In this document: in pieces, positions 46,371 through 55,574 of the stretch | Numbering within the stretch: position 1 is the first letter of the stretch | Layout of the letters: each line of letters starts with the position of its first letter | Assembly (NCBI RefSeq): GCF_001512295.1 | Contig: NZ_LNUP01000013.1 | Span: forward strand, 64,735-128,734 | Length of the DNA stretch: 64,000 nucleotides | Direction of reading: 5' to 3' | Source: Pseudomonas sp. EpS/L25 | Lineage (GTDB): Bacteria > Pseudomonadota > Gammaproteobacteria > Pseudomonadales > Pseudomonadaceae | Translations under genes and position numbers: made by a program | Notes under the pieces: generated by a model | What the model saw: only the letters and a program-made list of their open reading frames with translations | What the model was told of the DNA's origin: nothing | Database searches by the model: none

Positions 46371-46700
46371 GGCAACCCTCCGTGCTGACGAGGTTACCTG
46401 GTCGTCCAGACGAGCAGCGCGGCGGGTCGTCCCGCGAGCGACCGCCAGGCCGCTCCTGCCACGGCCACGCAGCGATATCCATGCCAGGCATCGAAGCACC
46501 CTTCCACGGGTCTTTTCCGCCCCGCATCGGTGCAGCGGGCGCCCAACGCGCGCCAAGACAAGACACCCCGGTCGCCTGAGGCAGCGCCACGGCCCACCGC
46601 TGGCGCGGTTCGTGCGGCTGGCACGCTATTCGCTTCGGTCAGTCTCGTGCAGGACCTGACCGGGTACATCCCGGTAAAGCGGCACCACAATCAGGTAAAT

Positions 46701-46794
46701 GGATGGCTAGGGTTCCGATCCGCGCAGGCGGATGTCTGGTCCGAGAGCCATCGACCTCCAGCGAGGTTACACGGCGGGACAAAAGCCCGGGAGA
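46701..46794 (+). ncRNA. Guanidine-I (ykkC) riboswitch aptamer 2
   Basis: Same conserved blocks as aptamer 1: GGCTAGGGTTCCG, CTGGTCCGAGAGCC, ACCTCCAGCGAGGTTACACG and GCGGGACAAAAGCCCGGGAG. Two helices differ in sequence but keep pairing (GATGGC/GCCATC; ATCCGC/GCGGAT versus CTCGCC/GGCGAG in copy 1). The aptamer strand ACCTCCAG (46754-46761) is exactly complementary to CTGGAGGT (46855-46862), the ribosome binding site of the binding-protein gene, offering a simple translational switch. The remaining bases from 46371 to 46700 hold the divergent promoters and no gene. Confidence 0.95.
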
Positions 46795-46866
46795 ACGCGA
46801 CTTGCGAAGTAGTTCGTCAAGTGCCGCGGCTCCTGCGCCTCATCCGACCCTGAACTGGAGGTTTCC

Positions 46867-47931
46867 ATGCGTAAGCCCCTGCTCTCCCTCGCTGTCGCCG
46901 GCCTCGCCCTGGCCCTGAGTTGTTCCGCCCTGGCGGAGAAGAAAGACAAATTCAGCGTCTGCTGGACGCTCTACGCCGGCTGGATGCCCTGGGGCTACGC
47001 CAGCTCCGCCGGCATCATCGACAAATGGGCGAAGAAGTACGGCATCGACGTCGAGGTCGTGCAGCTCAACGATTACGTCGAGTCCATCAACCAGTACACC
47101 GCCGGCCAGTTCGATGGCTGCGCCATGACCAACATGGACGCCCTGACCATTCCCGCCGCCGGTGGCGTGGACTCCACGGCGTTGATCGTCGGCGACTACT
47201 CCAACGGCAACGACGGCCTGCTGATCAAGGGTGAGGGCAAGACCCTGGCCGACCTCAAGGGGCAGACGGTCAACCTGGTGGAGCTCTCGGTTTCCCACTA
47301 CTTCCTCGCCCGCGCCCTGGAAAAGGCCGGACTCAGCGAGCGCGACGTCAAGGTGGTCAACACCTCGGACGCCGACATCGTCGCTGCCTACGCCACCCCA
47401 GACGTCAAGGCCGCCGCCACCTGGAATCCGATGCTGGCGGAGATTCGCCGCCAGCCGGGCAGCACCCAGGTGTTCGATTCCTCGCAGATTCCCGGCGAGA
47501 TCCTCGACATGCTGGTGGTCAACACCCAGACCCTCAAGGACAACCCGGCCCTGGGCAAGGTGCTGGTCGGCGCCTGGTTCGAGATCCTCGGCCTGATGCA
47601 GTCCGGCACCCCCGCAGCCACCGAGGCCCTGACCAGCATGGCCAAGGCCTCCGGTACCGACCTCGCCGGCTACCAGGCGCAGCTGGCCACCACCAAGCTG
47701 TTCTACACGCCCCAGGAGGCGCTGGCCTTCGCCACCAGCCCCAGCCTGCCCGAAACCATGACCCGGGTCGCCCGCTTCAGCTTCGAGCACGGCATCCTCG
47801 GCGAAGGCGCGCGCAGCCCCGAGGCCATCGGCATGAGCTTCGCCAAGGGCGTGGTCACCGGCGACAGCGGCAACCTCAAGCTGCACTTCGACCCCAGCTA
47901 CGTCCAACTGGCCGCCGACGGCAAGCTCTGA
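46867..47931 (+). CDS. ABC transporter substrate-binding protein for guanidine/urea-type solute
   Basis: A 354-residue periplasmic binding protein with a signal peptide (MRKPLLSLAVAGLALALSCS, then ALAEKKD with cleavage after ALA). FSVCWTLYAGWMPWGYASSA is the typical start of the urea carboxylase-linked NitT/TauT-like binding proteins; TNMDALTIPAAGGVDSTALI and AAYATPDVKAAATWNPML follow. A lone SCS before the cleavage site is not a lipobox. First gene of the riboswitch-2 operon. It should serve the permease/ATPase at 42.7-44.4 kb. Confidence 0.92.
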   Translation: MRKPLLSLAVAGLALALSCSALAEKKDKFSVCWTLYAGWMPWGYASSAGIIDKWAKKYGIDVEVVQLNDYVESINQYTAGQFDGCAMTNMDALTIPAAGGVDSTALIVGDYSNGNDGLLIKGEGKTLADLKGQTVNLVELSVSHYFLARALEKAGLSERDVKVVNTSDADIVAAYATPDVKAAATWNPMLAEIRRQPGSTQVFDSSQIPGEILDMLVVNTQTLKDNPALGKVLVGAWFEILGLMQSGTPAATEALTSMAKASGTDLAGYQAQLATTKLFYTPQEALAFATSPSLPETMTRVARFSFEHGILGEGARSPEAIGMSFAKGVVTGDSGNLKLHFDPSYVQLAADGKL

Positions 47932-48000
47932 CCCCTCCCTTCCGAGTCGCGCGGACCGCAGCGGGCGGTCCGCGCCCCGCCACGAGCCTCGAGACCTGCC

Positions 48001-48729
48001 ATGACCGCTTCTCTGAACCTGAGCCCCACCCTCTACGACGAAATCCTCCCTGGCGGTGGCCACACCTCCTTCGTGCTGCGCCGCGGCCAGTTGCTGCGCC
48101 TGACCGACCAGGAAGGCGGCGCCAACGTCAGCCTGCTGCTGTTCAACGCCCTGGACAAGAGCGAGCGCCTGAACCTGCCGGACACCCTAAAGTGCCAGCA
48201 CACCGCCCGCCTCACCGCCGGTCACTGCCTCTATTCGGACATGGGCCGCGTGCTCGCCGCCCTCACCGCCGACACCTGCGGCTGGCACGACAGCTTCGGC
48301 GGTGTCCTCGATGCCGCCGAAGTCCGGGAAAAGTACGGCCAGGGCCGCTACCAGGAATTGCGCAACGGCTTCTTCCGCAACGGCACCGACAACCTGCTGG
48401 TGGAACTGGGCAAGCATGACCTGGGCCTGGCCGACCTGCTGATGACCATCAACCTGTTCAGCCGGGTCGACGTGGACGCCGACGGCGCCTTCCGCTTCCA
48501 CCCGGAGAATTCCCAGGCCGGCGACTACGTCGAGCTCTATGCGCCCATGGACACCCTGGTGGTGCTCACCGCCCTGCAACACCCGCTGGACCCCAATCCC
48601 GTCTATGCGCCCAAGCCGGTGCGCCTGAGCTGGCAGAAGGTCGCCAGCGACGGCATCACCCTGCTCTGCCGCAGCTCGCGCCCGGAGAACGGCCGCGGCT
48701 TCCACAACACCGAACGCCAGTACCTCTGA
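48001..48729 (+). CDS. DUF1989 protein, carboxyguanidine deiminase subunit type (first)
   Basis: A 242-residue urea carboxylase-associated protein 1. [55 protein letters not shown] and [16 protein letters not shown] mark the family. The DUF1989 pair next to guanidine carboxylase is the carboxyguanidine deiminase CgdAB, which removes ammonia from N-carboxyguanidine to give allophanate. Ends ten bases before the second subunit gene, fitting a heteromeric enzyme. I do not assign A or B. Confidence 0.9.
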   Translation: MTASLNLSPTLYDEILPGGGHTSFVLRRGQLLRLTDQEGGANVSLLLFNALDKSERLNLPDTLKCQHTARLTAGHCLYSDMGRVLAALTADTCGWHDSFGGVLDAAEVREKYGQGRYQELRNGFFRNGTDNLLVELGKHDLGLADLLMTINLFSRVDVDADGAFRFHPENSQAGDYVELYAPMDTLVVLTALQHPLDPNPVYAPKPVRLSWQKVASDGITLLCRSSRPENGRGFHNTERQYL

Positions 48730-48739
48730 GGGCCGTGCC

Positions 48740-49375
48740 ATGAGCCTGATCGAAAGCGAGCTGCATCCCGACACCGCGGTCTTCCGCCACACCATCCCGG
48801 CCGGCGAGCCCTACCTGTTCGAGGTCAAGGCCGGACAGACCCTGCGCCTGCACGACCTGGAGGGCAACCAGGCCATCGACACCCTGTTCTTCGCCGCCCA
48901 GGACCCGCGCGAGCGCTTCGACCCCCAGCGCACCCTGCGCCGGCAGAATCGCGTCTACCTCACCACCGGCACGGTGCTCTATTCCAACCGCGGCAATGCC
49001 CTGCTGACCATCGTCGCCGACACCTGCGGGCGCCACGACACCCTCGGCGGCGCCTGTGCCCAGGAGAGCAACACGGTGCGCTACGCCCTGGACAAGCGCC
49101 ACATGCACAGCTGCCGCGACAACTTCCTGCGCGCCGCCCTGCACGATGGCCGGCTCGGCAAGCGCGACCTGGGCGCCAACATCAACTTCTTCATGAACGT
49201 GCCGATCACCCCCGAGGGCGGCCTGACCTTCGAGGACGGCCTCTCCGCCCCCGGCAAGTACGTGGAGCTGCGCGCCGAGACCGACGTCATCGTGCTGATC
49301 TCCAACTGCCCGCAACTCAACAACCCCTGCAACGGCTGGAATCCCACCCCGGCGGAGGTGCTGATATGGAACTGA
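48740..49375 (+). CDS. DUF1989 protein, carboxyguanidine deiminase subunit type (second)
   Basis: A 211-residue urea carboxylase-associated protein 2. [60 protein letters not shown] and the cysteine-bearing [19 protein letters not shown] are diagnostic. It is shorter than, and homologous to, the protein before it. Together they likely form the deiminase that follows the carboxylase step. Its last codons overlap a small ORF in another frame (49366-49470). Confidence 0.9.
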   Translation: MSLIESELHPDTAVFRHTIPAGEPYLFEVKAGQTLRLHDLEGNQAIDTLFFAAQDPRERFDPQRTLRRQNRVYLTTGTVLYSNRGNALLTIVADTCGRHDTLGGACAQESNTVRYALDKRHMHSCRDNFLRAALHDGRLGKRDLGANINFFMNVPITPEGGLTFEDGLSAPGKYVELRAETDVIVLISNCPQLNNPCNGWNPTPAEVLIWN

Positions 49376-49470
49376 GCCGCGCCCAGCGTCTCTGGCGGTG
49401 GCTGCGGCCGTGGCTGTATCGCTTCTGCGAACTGCGCGCCGCGCGCTATCCCACGCCGCGCAAGCCCTAG
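49366..49470 (+). CDS. 34-residue Trp/Arg-rich small protein in the guanidine operon
   Basis: [20 protein letters not shown] then [14 protein letters not shown]. Five tryptophan/tyrosine-rich positions and eight arginines give an amphipathic, basic peptide. GGAGG stands six bases before the ATG, which is among the best ribosome binding sites of the operon, and the ATG overlaps the end of the preceding DUF1989 gene, as coupled genes do. The stop is followed by 83 bases before the carboxylase. No family recognised; it might bind the membrane or a partner enzyme. Confidence 0.6.
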   Translation: MELSRAQRLWRWLRPWLYRFCELRAARYPTPRKP

Positions 49471-49553
49471 TCCGCCGCATCGCGCGCCTCCCGGGGACGA
49501 CCTCGGGAGCCTTCATCCGGCGGGACGGCCCGTCACCTTCGAGGACGCCTCGA

Positions 49554-52500
49554 ATGTTCACCACCTTGCTCATCGCCAACCGTGGCGCCATCGGCTGCCG
49601 TATCCAGCGCACCCTGCGCGAGCTGGGCGTCGCCTCCGTCGCCGTCTACAGCGAGGCGGACCGCGCCAGCCGCCACGTCAGCGGTGCCGACCAGGCCTTC
49701 AGCCTCGGCGAAGGCGCGGCCGCCGCCACCTACCTGGACACCGCCAAGCTGCTCGACGTGGCCCGCCAGAGCGGCGCCCAGGCCATCCACCCCGGCTATG
49801 GCTTCCTCTCCGAGAACGCCGCCTTCGCCGAGGCCTGCGAAGCCGCCGGCATCGCCTTCGTCGGCCCCACCCCGGAGCAGTTGCGCACCTTCGGCCTCAA
49901 GCACACCGCCCGGGCCCTGGCCCGTGCCCAGGGCGTACCGCTGCTGGAAGGCACCGAGTTGCTGGAGAACCTGGCCGCGGCGCTCATCGCCGCCGAGCGG
50001 ATCGGCTATCCGGTGATGCTCAAGAGCACCGCCGGGGGCGGCGGCATCGGCATGCGCGTCTGCCGCTCCGCCAGCGAACTCGGCGACGCCTTCGAGGCGG
50101 TGCGCCGCCTGGGCCAGAACAACTTCAGCGATGCCGGCGTCTTCCTCGAGAAGTACATCGAGCGGGCGCGCCACCTGGAGGTGCAGGTGTTCGGCGATGG
50201 CCAGGGCGAGGTGCTCGCCCTGGGCGTGCGCGACTGCTCGGTGCAGCGGCGCAACCAGAAGGTGCTGGAGGAAACCCCGGCGCCCAACCTGCCCGCCGGC
50301 ATGGCCGAGGCGCTCTGCGCTGCCGCCCTGGACCTCGCCCGCGCGGTGCGCTACCGCAGTGCCGGTACCGTGGAATTCGTCTACGACAGCGGTGCCGACC
50401 GCTTCTACTTCCTGGAGGTGAATACCCGGCTGCAGGTCGAGCACGGGGTCACCGAGCAGGTCTGGGGCGTGGACCTGGTGCGCTGGATGATCGAGCTGGC
50501 CGCCGGCGACCTGCCACCGCTGGCCGAACTCGCCCGCAGCCTCGTCCCCCAGGGGCATGCCATCCAGGCACGGCTCTATGCCGAGGACCCGGGCCGCGAC
50601 TTCCAGCCCAGTCCCGGCCTGCTCACCCAGGTCGACTTCCCGCCGGCGGACGGCCGCGCCCTGCGCCTGGACACCTGGGTCGAAGCCGGCGGCGAGATCC
50701 CGCCCTACTTCGATCCCCTGGTGGCCAAGCTGATCGCCTGGGCCCCCGACCGCGACGCCGCCCGGCAACGGCTCGACCAGGCACTGGCCGAGACCCGTCT
50801 CTACGGCGTGGAAACCAATCGCGACTACCTGCGGCAGATCCTCGCCGCCGCGCCCTTCGCTTCGGGTCAACCCTGGACCCGCTGCCTGGAAGACCTCGTC
50901 TATCGGGCGACCACCCTGGAGGTGCTCAGCGCCGGCACCCAGACCACGGTGCAGGACGCGCCCGGTCGCCTCGGCTACTGGGCGGTGGGCATTCCGCCCT
51001 CGGGCCCCATGGACGACCGCGCCCTGCGCCTGGGCAATCGCCTGCTGGGCAACGCCAGCGACGCCGCCGCCCTGGAAATCACCCTGGCCGGCCCCACCCT
51101 CAGATTCAACACCGACGCCGTGGTGGCCGTCACCGGCGCGCCCCTGGCGATCCTGCTGGACGACCACCCCCAGGCCATGGACAGCGTCTTCCGGGTGCCG
51201 GCCGGCGCCGTGCTGCAACTGGGCGCCGTCACGGGCGCCGGGGCACGCAGCTACCTCTGCCTGAGAGGTGGACTGGACCTGCCCGAATACCTGGGCAGCC
51301 GCAGCACCTTCACCCTCGGCCAGTTCGGTGGCCACGGCGGCCGCGCCCTGCGCGCCGGCGACGTGCTGCACCTGCACCCCCTGAGCGATCCAGCGGTCGG
51401 GGCCCGCCTGCCGGAGGCCCTGGCCACCCGGCTGCCCGCTACCCGCACGCTGCGCGTCATCTACGGCCCCCATGGCGCTCCGGATTACTTCAGCCGGGCC
51501 TATCTGGAGCTGTTCCTCGCCACCGACTGGGAGGTGCATTTCAACTCCAGCCGCACCGGCGTGCGCCTGATCGGTCCCAAGCCGGAATGGACCCGTGAAG
51601 ACGGCGGCGAAGCCGGTCTGCACCCCTCCAACATCCATGACAATCCCTATGCGGTCGGCGCCGTGGACTTCACCGGCGACATGCCGGTCATCCTCGGCCC
51701 GGACGGCCCCAGCCTGGGCGGCTTCGTCTGCCCGGTCACGGTGATCGAGGCCGATCTCTGGCAACTGGGCCAGCTCAAGGCCGGCGACCGGGTGCGCTTC
51801 CTGCCGGTGGACCTGGCGACCGCCCGCCGCCTGCAACAGGACCGCCTGGTCGAGGAACGCACGCTGCAGCCGGTAGCGACGACCGCCGTGATTCCGCACC
51901 TGGGCGATCCGGTGGTGCTGGACCTCGGCAGCGGCGCCGAGCGGCTGGTGGCTCGGCTCTCCGGTGACACCCACCTGCTGCTGGAGATCGGCCCGCCCGA
52001 GCTGGACCTGGCCCTGCGCTTTCGTGGCCACGGCCTGATGCAGGCCCTGGCCGCCCTGGCGCTGTCCGGCCTGTGCGAACTCACCCCCGGCATCCGCTCG
52101 CTGCAGGTGCACTACCAGCCCGAGGCGCTGCCCCTGGCCGAGCTGCTGGCGGCGGTCACCCGCTGCTGGCAGGCCATGGGCGACGCCCAGGATCTGCGGG
52201 TGCCCTCGCGCATCGTCCACCTGCCGCTGTCCTGGGACGACCCGGCCTGCCGCCTGGCCATCGAGAAGTACGCCACCACGGTGCGCAAGGATGCCCCCTG
52301 GTGCCCGAGCAACCTGGAATTCATCCGCCGGGTCAACGACCTGGACTCCCTGGAGGCGGTCAAGCGCATCGTCTTCGACGCCAGCTACCTGGTGCTGGGC
52401 TTGGGTGACGTCTACCTCGGCGCCCCGGTGGCCACGCCGCTGGATCCGCGCCATCGGCTGGTCACCACCAAGTACAACCCGGCGCGCACCTGGACCGCGG

Positions 52501-53153
52501 AAAACTCGGTGGGCATCGGCGGCGCCTACCTCTGCGTCTATGGCATGGAGGGCCCCGGCGGCTACCAGTTCGTCGGGCGCACCCTGCAGATGTGGAATCG
52601 CTATCGCGAGGTGGCAGCCTTCCACGGCCAACCCTATCTGCTGCGCTTCTTCGACCAGATCCGCTTCCATGAAGTCTCGGCGGACGAACTGCTGCGCATC
52701 CGCGCCGACTTCCCCCTGGGTCGCGTGCCGCTGCGCATCGAAGAGAGCGAGCTGTCGCTGGCCGACTACCAGGCCTTCCTCGCCCGCGAAGCCGAGGGCA
52801 TCGCCAGCTTCCGCGCGCGCCAGCAAAGCGCCTTCGCCGCCGAGCGGCAACGCTGGATCGACTCCGGCCAGGCGCATTTCGACAGCCAGGAGGCTCCGGT
52901 CGAGCCTACCGAGGAGACGCCCCTCGCCGCCGGCCAACTGGCGCTGGAAAGCCCGGTGGCCGGCAATCTCTGGCAGGCCCAGGCACAGCTCGGCGACCTC
53001 GTGGAAGCCGGTCAACCCCTGCTCATCCTGGAGTCCATGAAGATGGAAATTCCGCTGCTCGCCCCCTGCCGCGGGCGCATCGCCGACCTCCACGTCCAGC
53101 CCGGCTCGCCGGTCCGCGCCGGCCAGCGCCTGCTGGTGATCGACAAGACTTGA
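49554..53153 (+). CDS. Biotin-dependent guanidine/urea carboxylase
   Basis: A 1199-residue multidomain enzyme. Biotin carboxylase, residues 1 to about 450 (LLIANRGAIGCRIQRTLREL; glycine-rich loop STAGGGGIGM); KipA/AHS2-like carboxyltransferase half near 465-780 (QDAPGRLGYWAVGIPPSGPM); AHS1-like half near 790-1000; biotinyl domain at the end with Lys1163 in LESMKMEIP. ATP, bicarbonate and guanidine give carboxyguanidine; the urea reaction is usually weaker in this subgroup. Assignment to guanidine rests on the riboswitch and the DUF1989 pair. Start at 49554 with GAGGACGCC upstream. Confidence 0.93.
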   Translation: MFTTLLIANRGAIGCRIQRTLRELGVASVAVYSEADRASRHVSGADQAFSLGEGAAAATYLDTAKLLDVARQSGAQAIHPGYGFLSENAAFAEACEAAGIAFVGPTPEQLRTFGLKHTARALARAQGVPLLEGTELLENLAAALIAAERIGYPVMLKSTAGGGGIGMRVCRSASELGDAFEAVRRLGQNNFSDAGVFLEKYIERARHLEVQVFGDGQGEVLALGVRDCSVQRRNQKVLEETPAPNLPAGMAEALCAAALDLARAVRYRSAGTVEFVYDSGADRFYFLEVNTRLQVEHGVTEQVWGVDLVRWMIELAAGDLPPLAELARSLVPQGHAIQARLYAEDPGRDFQPSPGLLTQVDFPPADGRALRLDTWVEAGGEIPPYFDPLVAKLIAWAPDRDAARQRLDQALAETRLYGVETNRDYLRQILAAAPFASGQPWTRCLEDLVYRATTLEVLSAGTQTTVQDAPGRLGYWAVGIPPSGPMDDRALRLGNRLLGNASDAAALEITLAGPTLRFNTDAVVAVTGAPLAILLDDHPQAMDSVFRVPAGAVLQLGAVTGAGARSYLCLRGGLDLPEYLGSRSTFTLGQFGGHGGRALRAGDVLHLHPLSDPAVGARLPEALATRLPATRTLRVIYGPHGAPDYFSRAYLELFLATDWEVHFNSSRTGVRLIGPKPEWTREDGGEAGLHPSNIHDNPYAVGAVDFTGDMPVILGPDGPSLGGFVCPVTVIEADLWQLGQLKAGDRVRFLPVDLATARRLQQDRLVEERTLQPVATTAVIPHLGDPVVLDLGSGAERLVARLSGDTHLLLEIGPPELDLALRFRGHGLMQALAALALSGLCELTPGIRSLQVHYQPEALPLAELLAAVTRCWQAMGDAQDLRVPSRIVHLPLSWDDPACRLAIEKYATTVRKDAPWCPSNLEFIRRVNDLDSLEAVKRIVFDASYLVLGLGDVYLGAPVATPLDPRHRLVTTKYNPARTWTAENSVGIGGAYLCVYGMEGPGGYQFVGRTLQMWNRYREVAAFHGQPYLLRFFDQIRFHEVSADELLRIRADFPLGRVPLRIEESELSLADYQAFLAREAEGIASFRARQQSAFAAERQRWIDSGQAHFDSQEAPVEPTEETPLAAGQLALESPVAGNLWQAQAQLGDLVEAGQPLLILESMKMEIPLLAPCRGRIADLHVQPGSPVRAGQRLLVIDKT

Positions 53154-53164
53154 AGGAAGCCACC

Positions 53165-54967
53165 ATGACATTCGATCTGCGTCTCGACACCCTGCGCGCG
53201 GCCTACGCCGCCGGCACCCTCACCCCGCGCGCCCTCATCGCCGCGCTGCGCGACAAGGCCGCCCAGCTCGCCCCTGAGTACCACCTGTTCATCCACCTGC
53301 TGACGCCCGCCGAGCTGGAGCCCTATCTCGCCGCCCTGGACGACCGCGATCCAGCCGGGCTGCCACTCTACGGCATCCCCTTCGCCCTCAAGGACAACAT
53401 CGATCTCGCCGGCATCCCCACCACCGCTGCCTGCCCGGCCTATGCCTATGTGCCCGAGCGCTCCGCGCCCCTGGTGGAGCAGCTGATCGCGCTGGGCGCC
53501 GTGCCCCTGGGCAAGTGCAACCTCGACCAATTCGCCACCGGCCTCAACGGTACCCGCTCGCCCTATGGCGCCTGCCGCAACAGCGTCCACCCGGACTACC
53601 CCGCCGGCGGCTCCAGCGCCGGTTCGGCCCTGGCCGTGGCCCTGGGCGTCGCCAGCTTCGCCCTCGGCACCGATACCGCCGGCTCCGGGCGCGTCCCGGC
53701 GGCGCTGAACAACCTGGTGGGACTCAAGGGCAGCAAGGGCCTGCTCTCCACCGCCGGGGTGGTGCCCGCCTGCCAGACCCTGGACTGCGTGACCTTCTTC
53801 ACCGCCACGGCCGCCGAGGCCAGCGAACTGCTGGCCCTCACCGCCCGCCTCGATCCCCGCGATCCCTATAGCCGCGCCAATCCGCAGTGGAACGACGCCA
53901 GCGCCTTCGGCCGCCCACGGCCCTTCCGCTTCGGCGTACCGACCCAGTTGGAATTCCTCGGCTGCCCGGAAAGCCCGGCGCTATTCGCGGCGGCCCAGGC
54001 GCGCCTGGAAGCCCTGGGGGGCGAAGCCGTGCCGCTGGATCTCGCCCCCTTCCTGGAGGCCGCCCGCCTGCTCTACGAAGGCCCCTGGGTGGCCGAGCGC
54101 TACAGCGTGGCCGGCGCCCTGATCGAGGCCGAGCCGGACGCGGTGCTGCCGGTGATCCGCGCCGTGCTGGAAAAGGCGCCCGGCGCCACGGCGGTGGAGG
54201 CCTTTCGCGCCGGCTATCGCCTGCAGGCCTTGAAAGCCCAGTGCGATGCCCTGCTGGCCGAACTGGATGGCGTGCTCACCCCCACCTATCCGCGCCCGGT
54301 CACCCTGGCCGAGCTGGCCGCCGAGCCCGTCGCCCGCAACGCCGACCTGGGCTACTACACCAATTTCATGAACCTGCTGGACTACGCCGCCGTGGCCGTG
54401 CCGGCGGGCGTCATGGCCAACGGCCTGCCCTGGGGCGTGACCCTGTTCGGCCGGGTCTTCACCGACCAGTACCTGCTGAGCCTGGCGGCGGCGCTGCAAG
54501 AGGCCCAGGACCTGCCCCTGGTGGGCGGTGCGCGGCCGAGCGCCAGCCTGCCGGCCCGTACCGCCCGCCATGACCGCGCGCGCCTGGTGGTCTGCGGTGC
54601 CCATCTGCAGGGCTTGCCGCTCAACGGCCAGCTCCTCGCCCGCGGCGCCCGGCGCCTGGCCCTGACCCGGAGTGCCCCGCACTATCGCCTCTACGCCCTG
54701 GCCGGCGGACCGCCGCTACGCCCGGGCATGGTCCGGGTCGCCGAAGATGGCGCGGCCATCGAGGTGGAGGTCTGGGAATTACCCAGCAGCGAACTGGGCA
54801 GCTTCCTCACCGGCATCCCCGCCCCGCTCGGCCTGGGCAAGGTGGAACTGGCCGACGGCAGCTGGGAAACCGGCTTCATCTGCGAGCCCTATGGCCTCGT
54901 CGGGGCCGAAGACATCACCGTCCACGGCGGCTGGCGGACCTGGCTGGCGGCGCGGACGAAGTCCTAG
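53165..54967 (+). CDS. atzF: Allophanate hydrolase
   Basis: A 600-residue amidase-signature enzyme that cleaves allophanate to ammonia and CO2. The Ser-cisSer-Lys triad is visible: lysine in YGIPFALKDNID, serines in PAGGSSAGSALAVALG and GTDTAGSGRVPAAL. The C-terminal 130 residues (VVCGAHLQGLPLNGQLLARG onward) are the extra domain of allophanate hydrolases. Begins 11 bases after the carboxylase with AAGGAAG upstream. It ends convergently with the NUDIX gene, with four bases of overlap. Last gene of the guanidine operon. Confidence 0.94.
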   Translation: MTFDLRLDTLRAAYAAGTLTPRALIAALRDKAAQLAPEYHLFIHLLTPAELEPYLAALDDRDPAGLPLYGIPFALKDNIDLAGIPTTAACPAYAYVPERSAPLVEQLIALGAVPLGKCNLDQFATGLNGTRSPYGACRNSVHPDYPAGGSSAGSALAVALGVASFALGTDTAGSGRVPAALNNLVGLKGSKGLLSTAGVVPACQTLDCVTFFTATAAEASELLALTARLDPRDPYSRANPQWNDASAFGRPRPFRFGVPTQLEFLGCPESPALFAAAQARLEALGGEAVPLDLAPFLEAARLLYEGPWVAERYSVAGALIEAEPDAVLPVIRAVLEKAPGATAVEAFRAGYRLQALKAQCDALLAELDGVLTPTYPRPVTLAELAAEPVARNADLGYYTNFMNLLDYAAVAVPAGVMANGLPWGVTLFGRVFTDQYLLSLAAALQEAQDLPLVGGARPSASLPARTARHDRARLVVCGAHLQGLPLNGQLLARGARRLALTRSAPHYRLYALAGGPPLRPGMVRVAEDGAAIEVEVWELPSSELGSFLTGIPAPLGLGKVELADGSWETGFICEPYGLVGAEDITVHGGWRTWLAARTKS

Positions 54968-55392
54968 GAGCCCTGGCGTTCGGCCAGGTAGTCCTGCACC
55001 CGCGTCTGCAGATGGGGCACACCCTGGGGATGGGCGAGGAAGTCGGCGAGGCGCATCAGCTGCCAGTGCTGACCCTCGTCGCCAAAGCGAATGGCGGCGA
55101 TCTCGGCCGGGTGCAGCTCACCGGCGAACAGCCAGCTGGGCAGGTAGCCGGGCTGGCGCGGTGGATAACGGCGGCCCCAGGTCAGCCGGGCTTCCTCCAG
55201 CACCAGGCCGAATTCCTCTTCCAGCTCGCGCAGGGCGCAGCGCTCCGGGGTCTCGCCGTCTTCGCGGCCGCCGCCGGGCAAATCCCAGAGGCCCGGCCAG
55301 GGGATGTCCGGCTTGTCGTCACGCTGATAGACCAGTACCTGATCGTCGCAGAGCAGCGCCAGCTTGGCGCCGTTGAAGGGTTCGCTGGGCAT
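54964..55392 (-). CDS. NUDIX hydrolase
   Basis: A 142-residue NUDIX protein. The box reads GGGREDGETPERCALRELEE followed by EFGL, keeping the catalytic G-x5-E-x7-R-E-x2-E-E-x-G spacing. WPGLWDLPGGGREDG is typical of MutT/NUDIX pyrophosphohydrolases of nucleotide-like substrates. Start MPSEPFNGAKLALLCDDQVL. A repeat element begins only 23 bases upstream of the start, so the native promoter must be displaced or supplied by the element. Confidence 0.9.
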   Translation of the reverse strand: MPSEPFNGAKLALLCDDQVLVYQRDDKPDIPWPGLWDLPGGGREDGETPERCALRELEEEFGLVLEEARLTWGRRYPPRQPGYLPSWLFAGELHPAEIAAIRFGDEGQHWQLMRLADFLAHPQGVPHLQTRVQDYLAERQGS

Positions 55393-55414
55393 GGTGGAAG
55401 GTCCATCCGGTTAA

Positions 55415-55571
55415 GAGCGGCTAACAAAACGTAGCGAGCGGTTGTCAGGCGGGTGCGCGCGGCGCGCAGGAACCGCACCGGGCTCGCGCACGAGTGTACG
55501 AGTGGTACATGAGGATTCCGAGCACTGCACGCGCCCGTCTGGCGGACGCGCAGTAGTTTTGTTGGCCGCTC
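55415..55571. repeat. MITE-like element, copy D1 (GAGCGG-ended variant)
   Basis: 157 bp with imperfect ends GAGCGGCTAACAAAAC and its partner GTTTTGTTGGCCGCTC, flanked by TAA on both sides (55412-55414 and 55572-55574). Its interior contains CGAGTGGTACATGAGGATTC, a relative of the core of the other copies. No ORF. It abuts the next element, sharing the TAA. Confidence 0.8.
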
Positions 55572-55574
55572 TAA

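Noticed and set aside
46371-46700. Additional coding frames between the oxygenase and riboswitch 2
   Set aside because: Frames on both strands lack ribosome sites and recognisable character; the region more likely holds the divergent promoters.
49533-53171. 1212-codon minus-strand frame
   Set aside because: Antisense of the carboxylase. High G+C at third positions keeps the opposite frame open; composition (Q, H, G, V repeats) is typical of such shadows.
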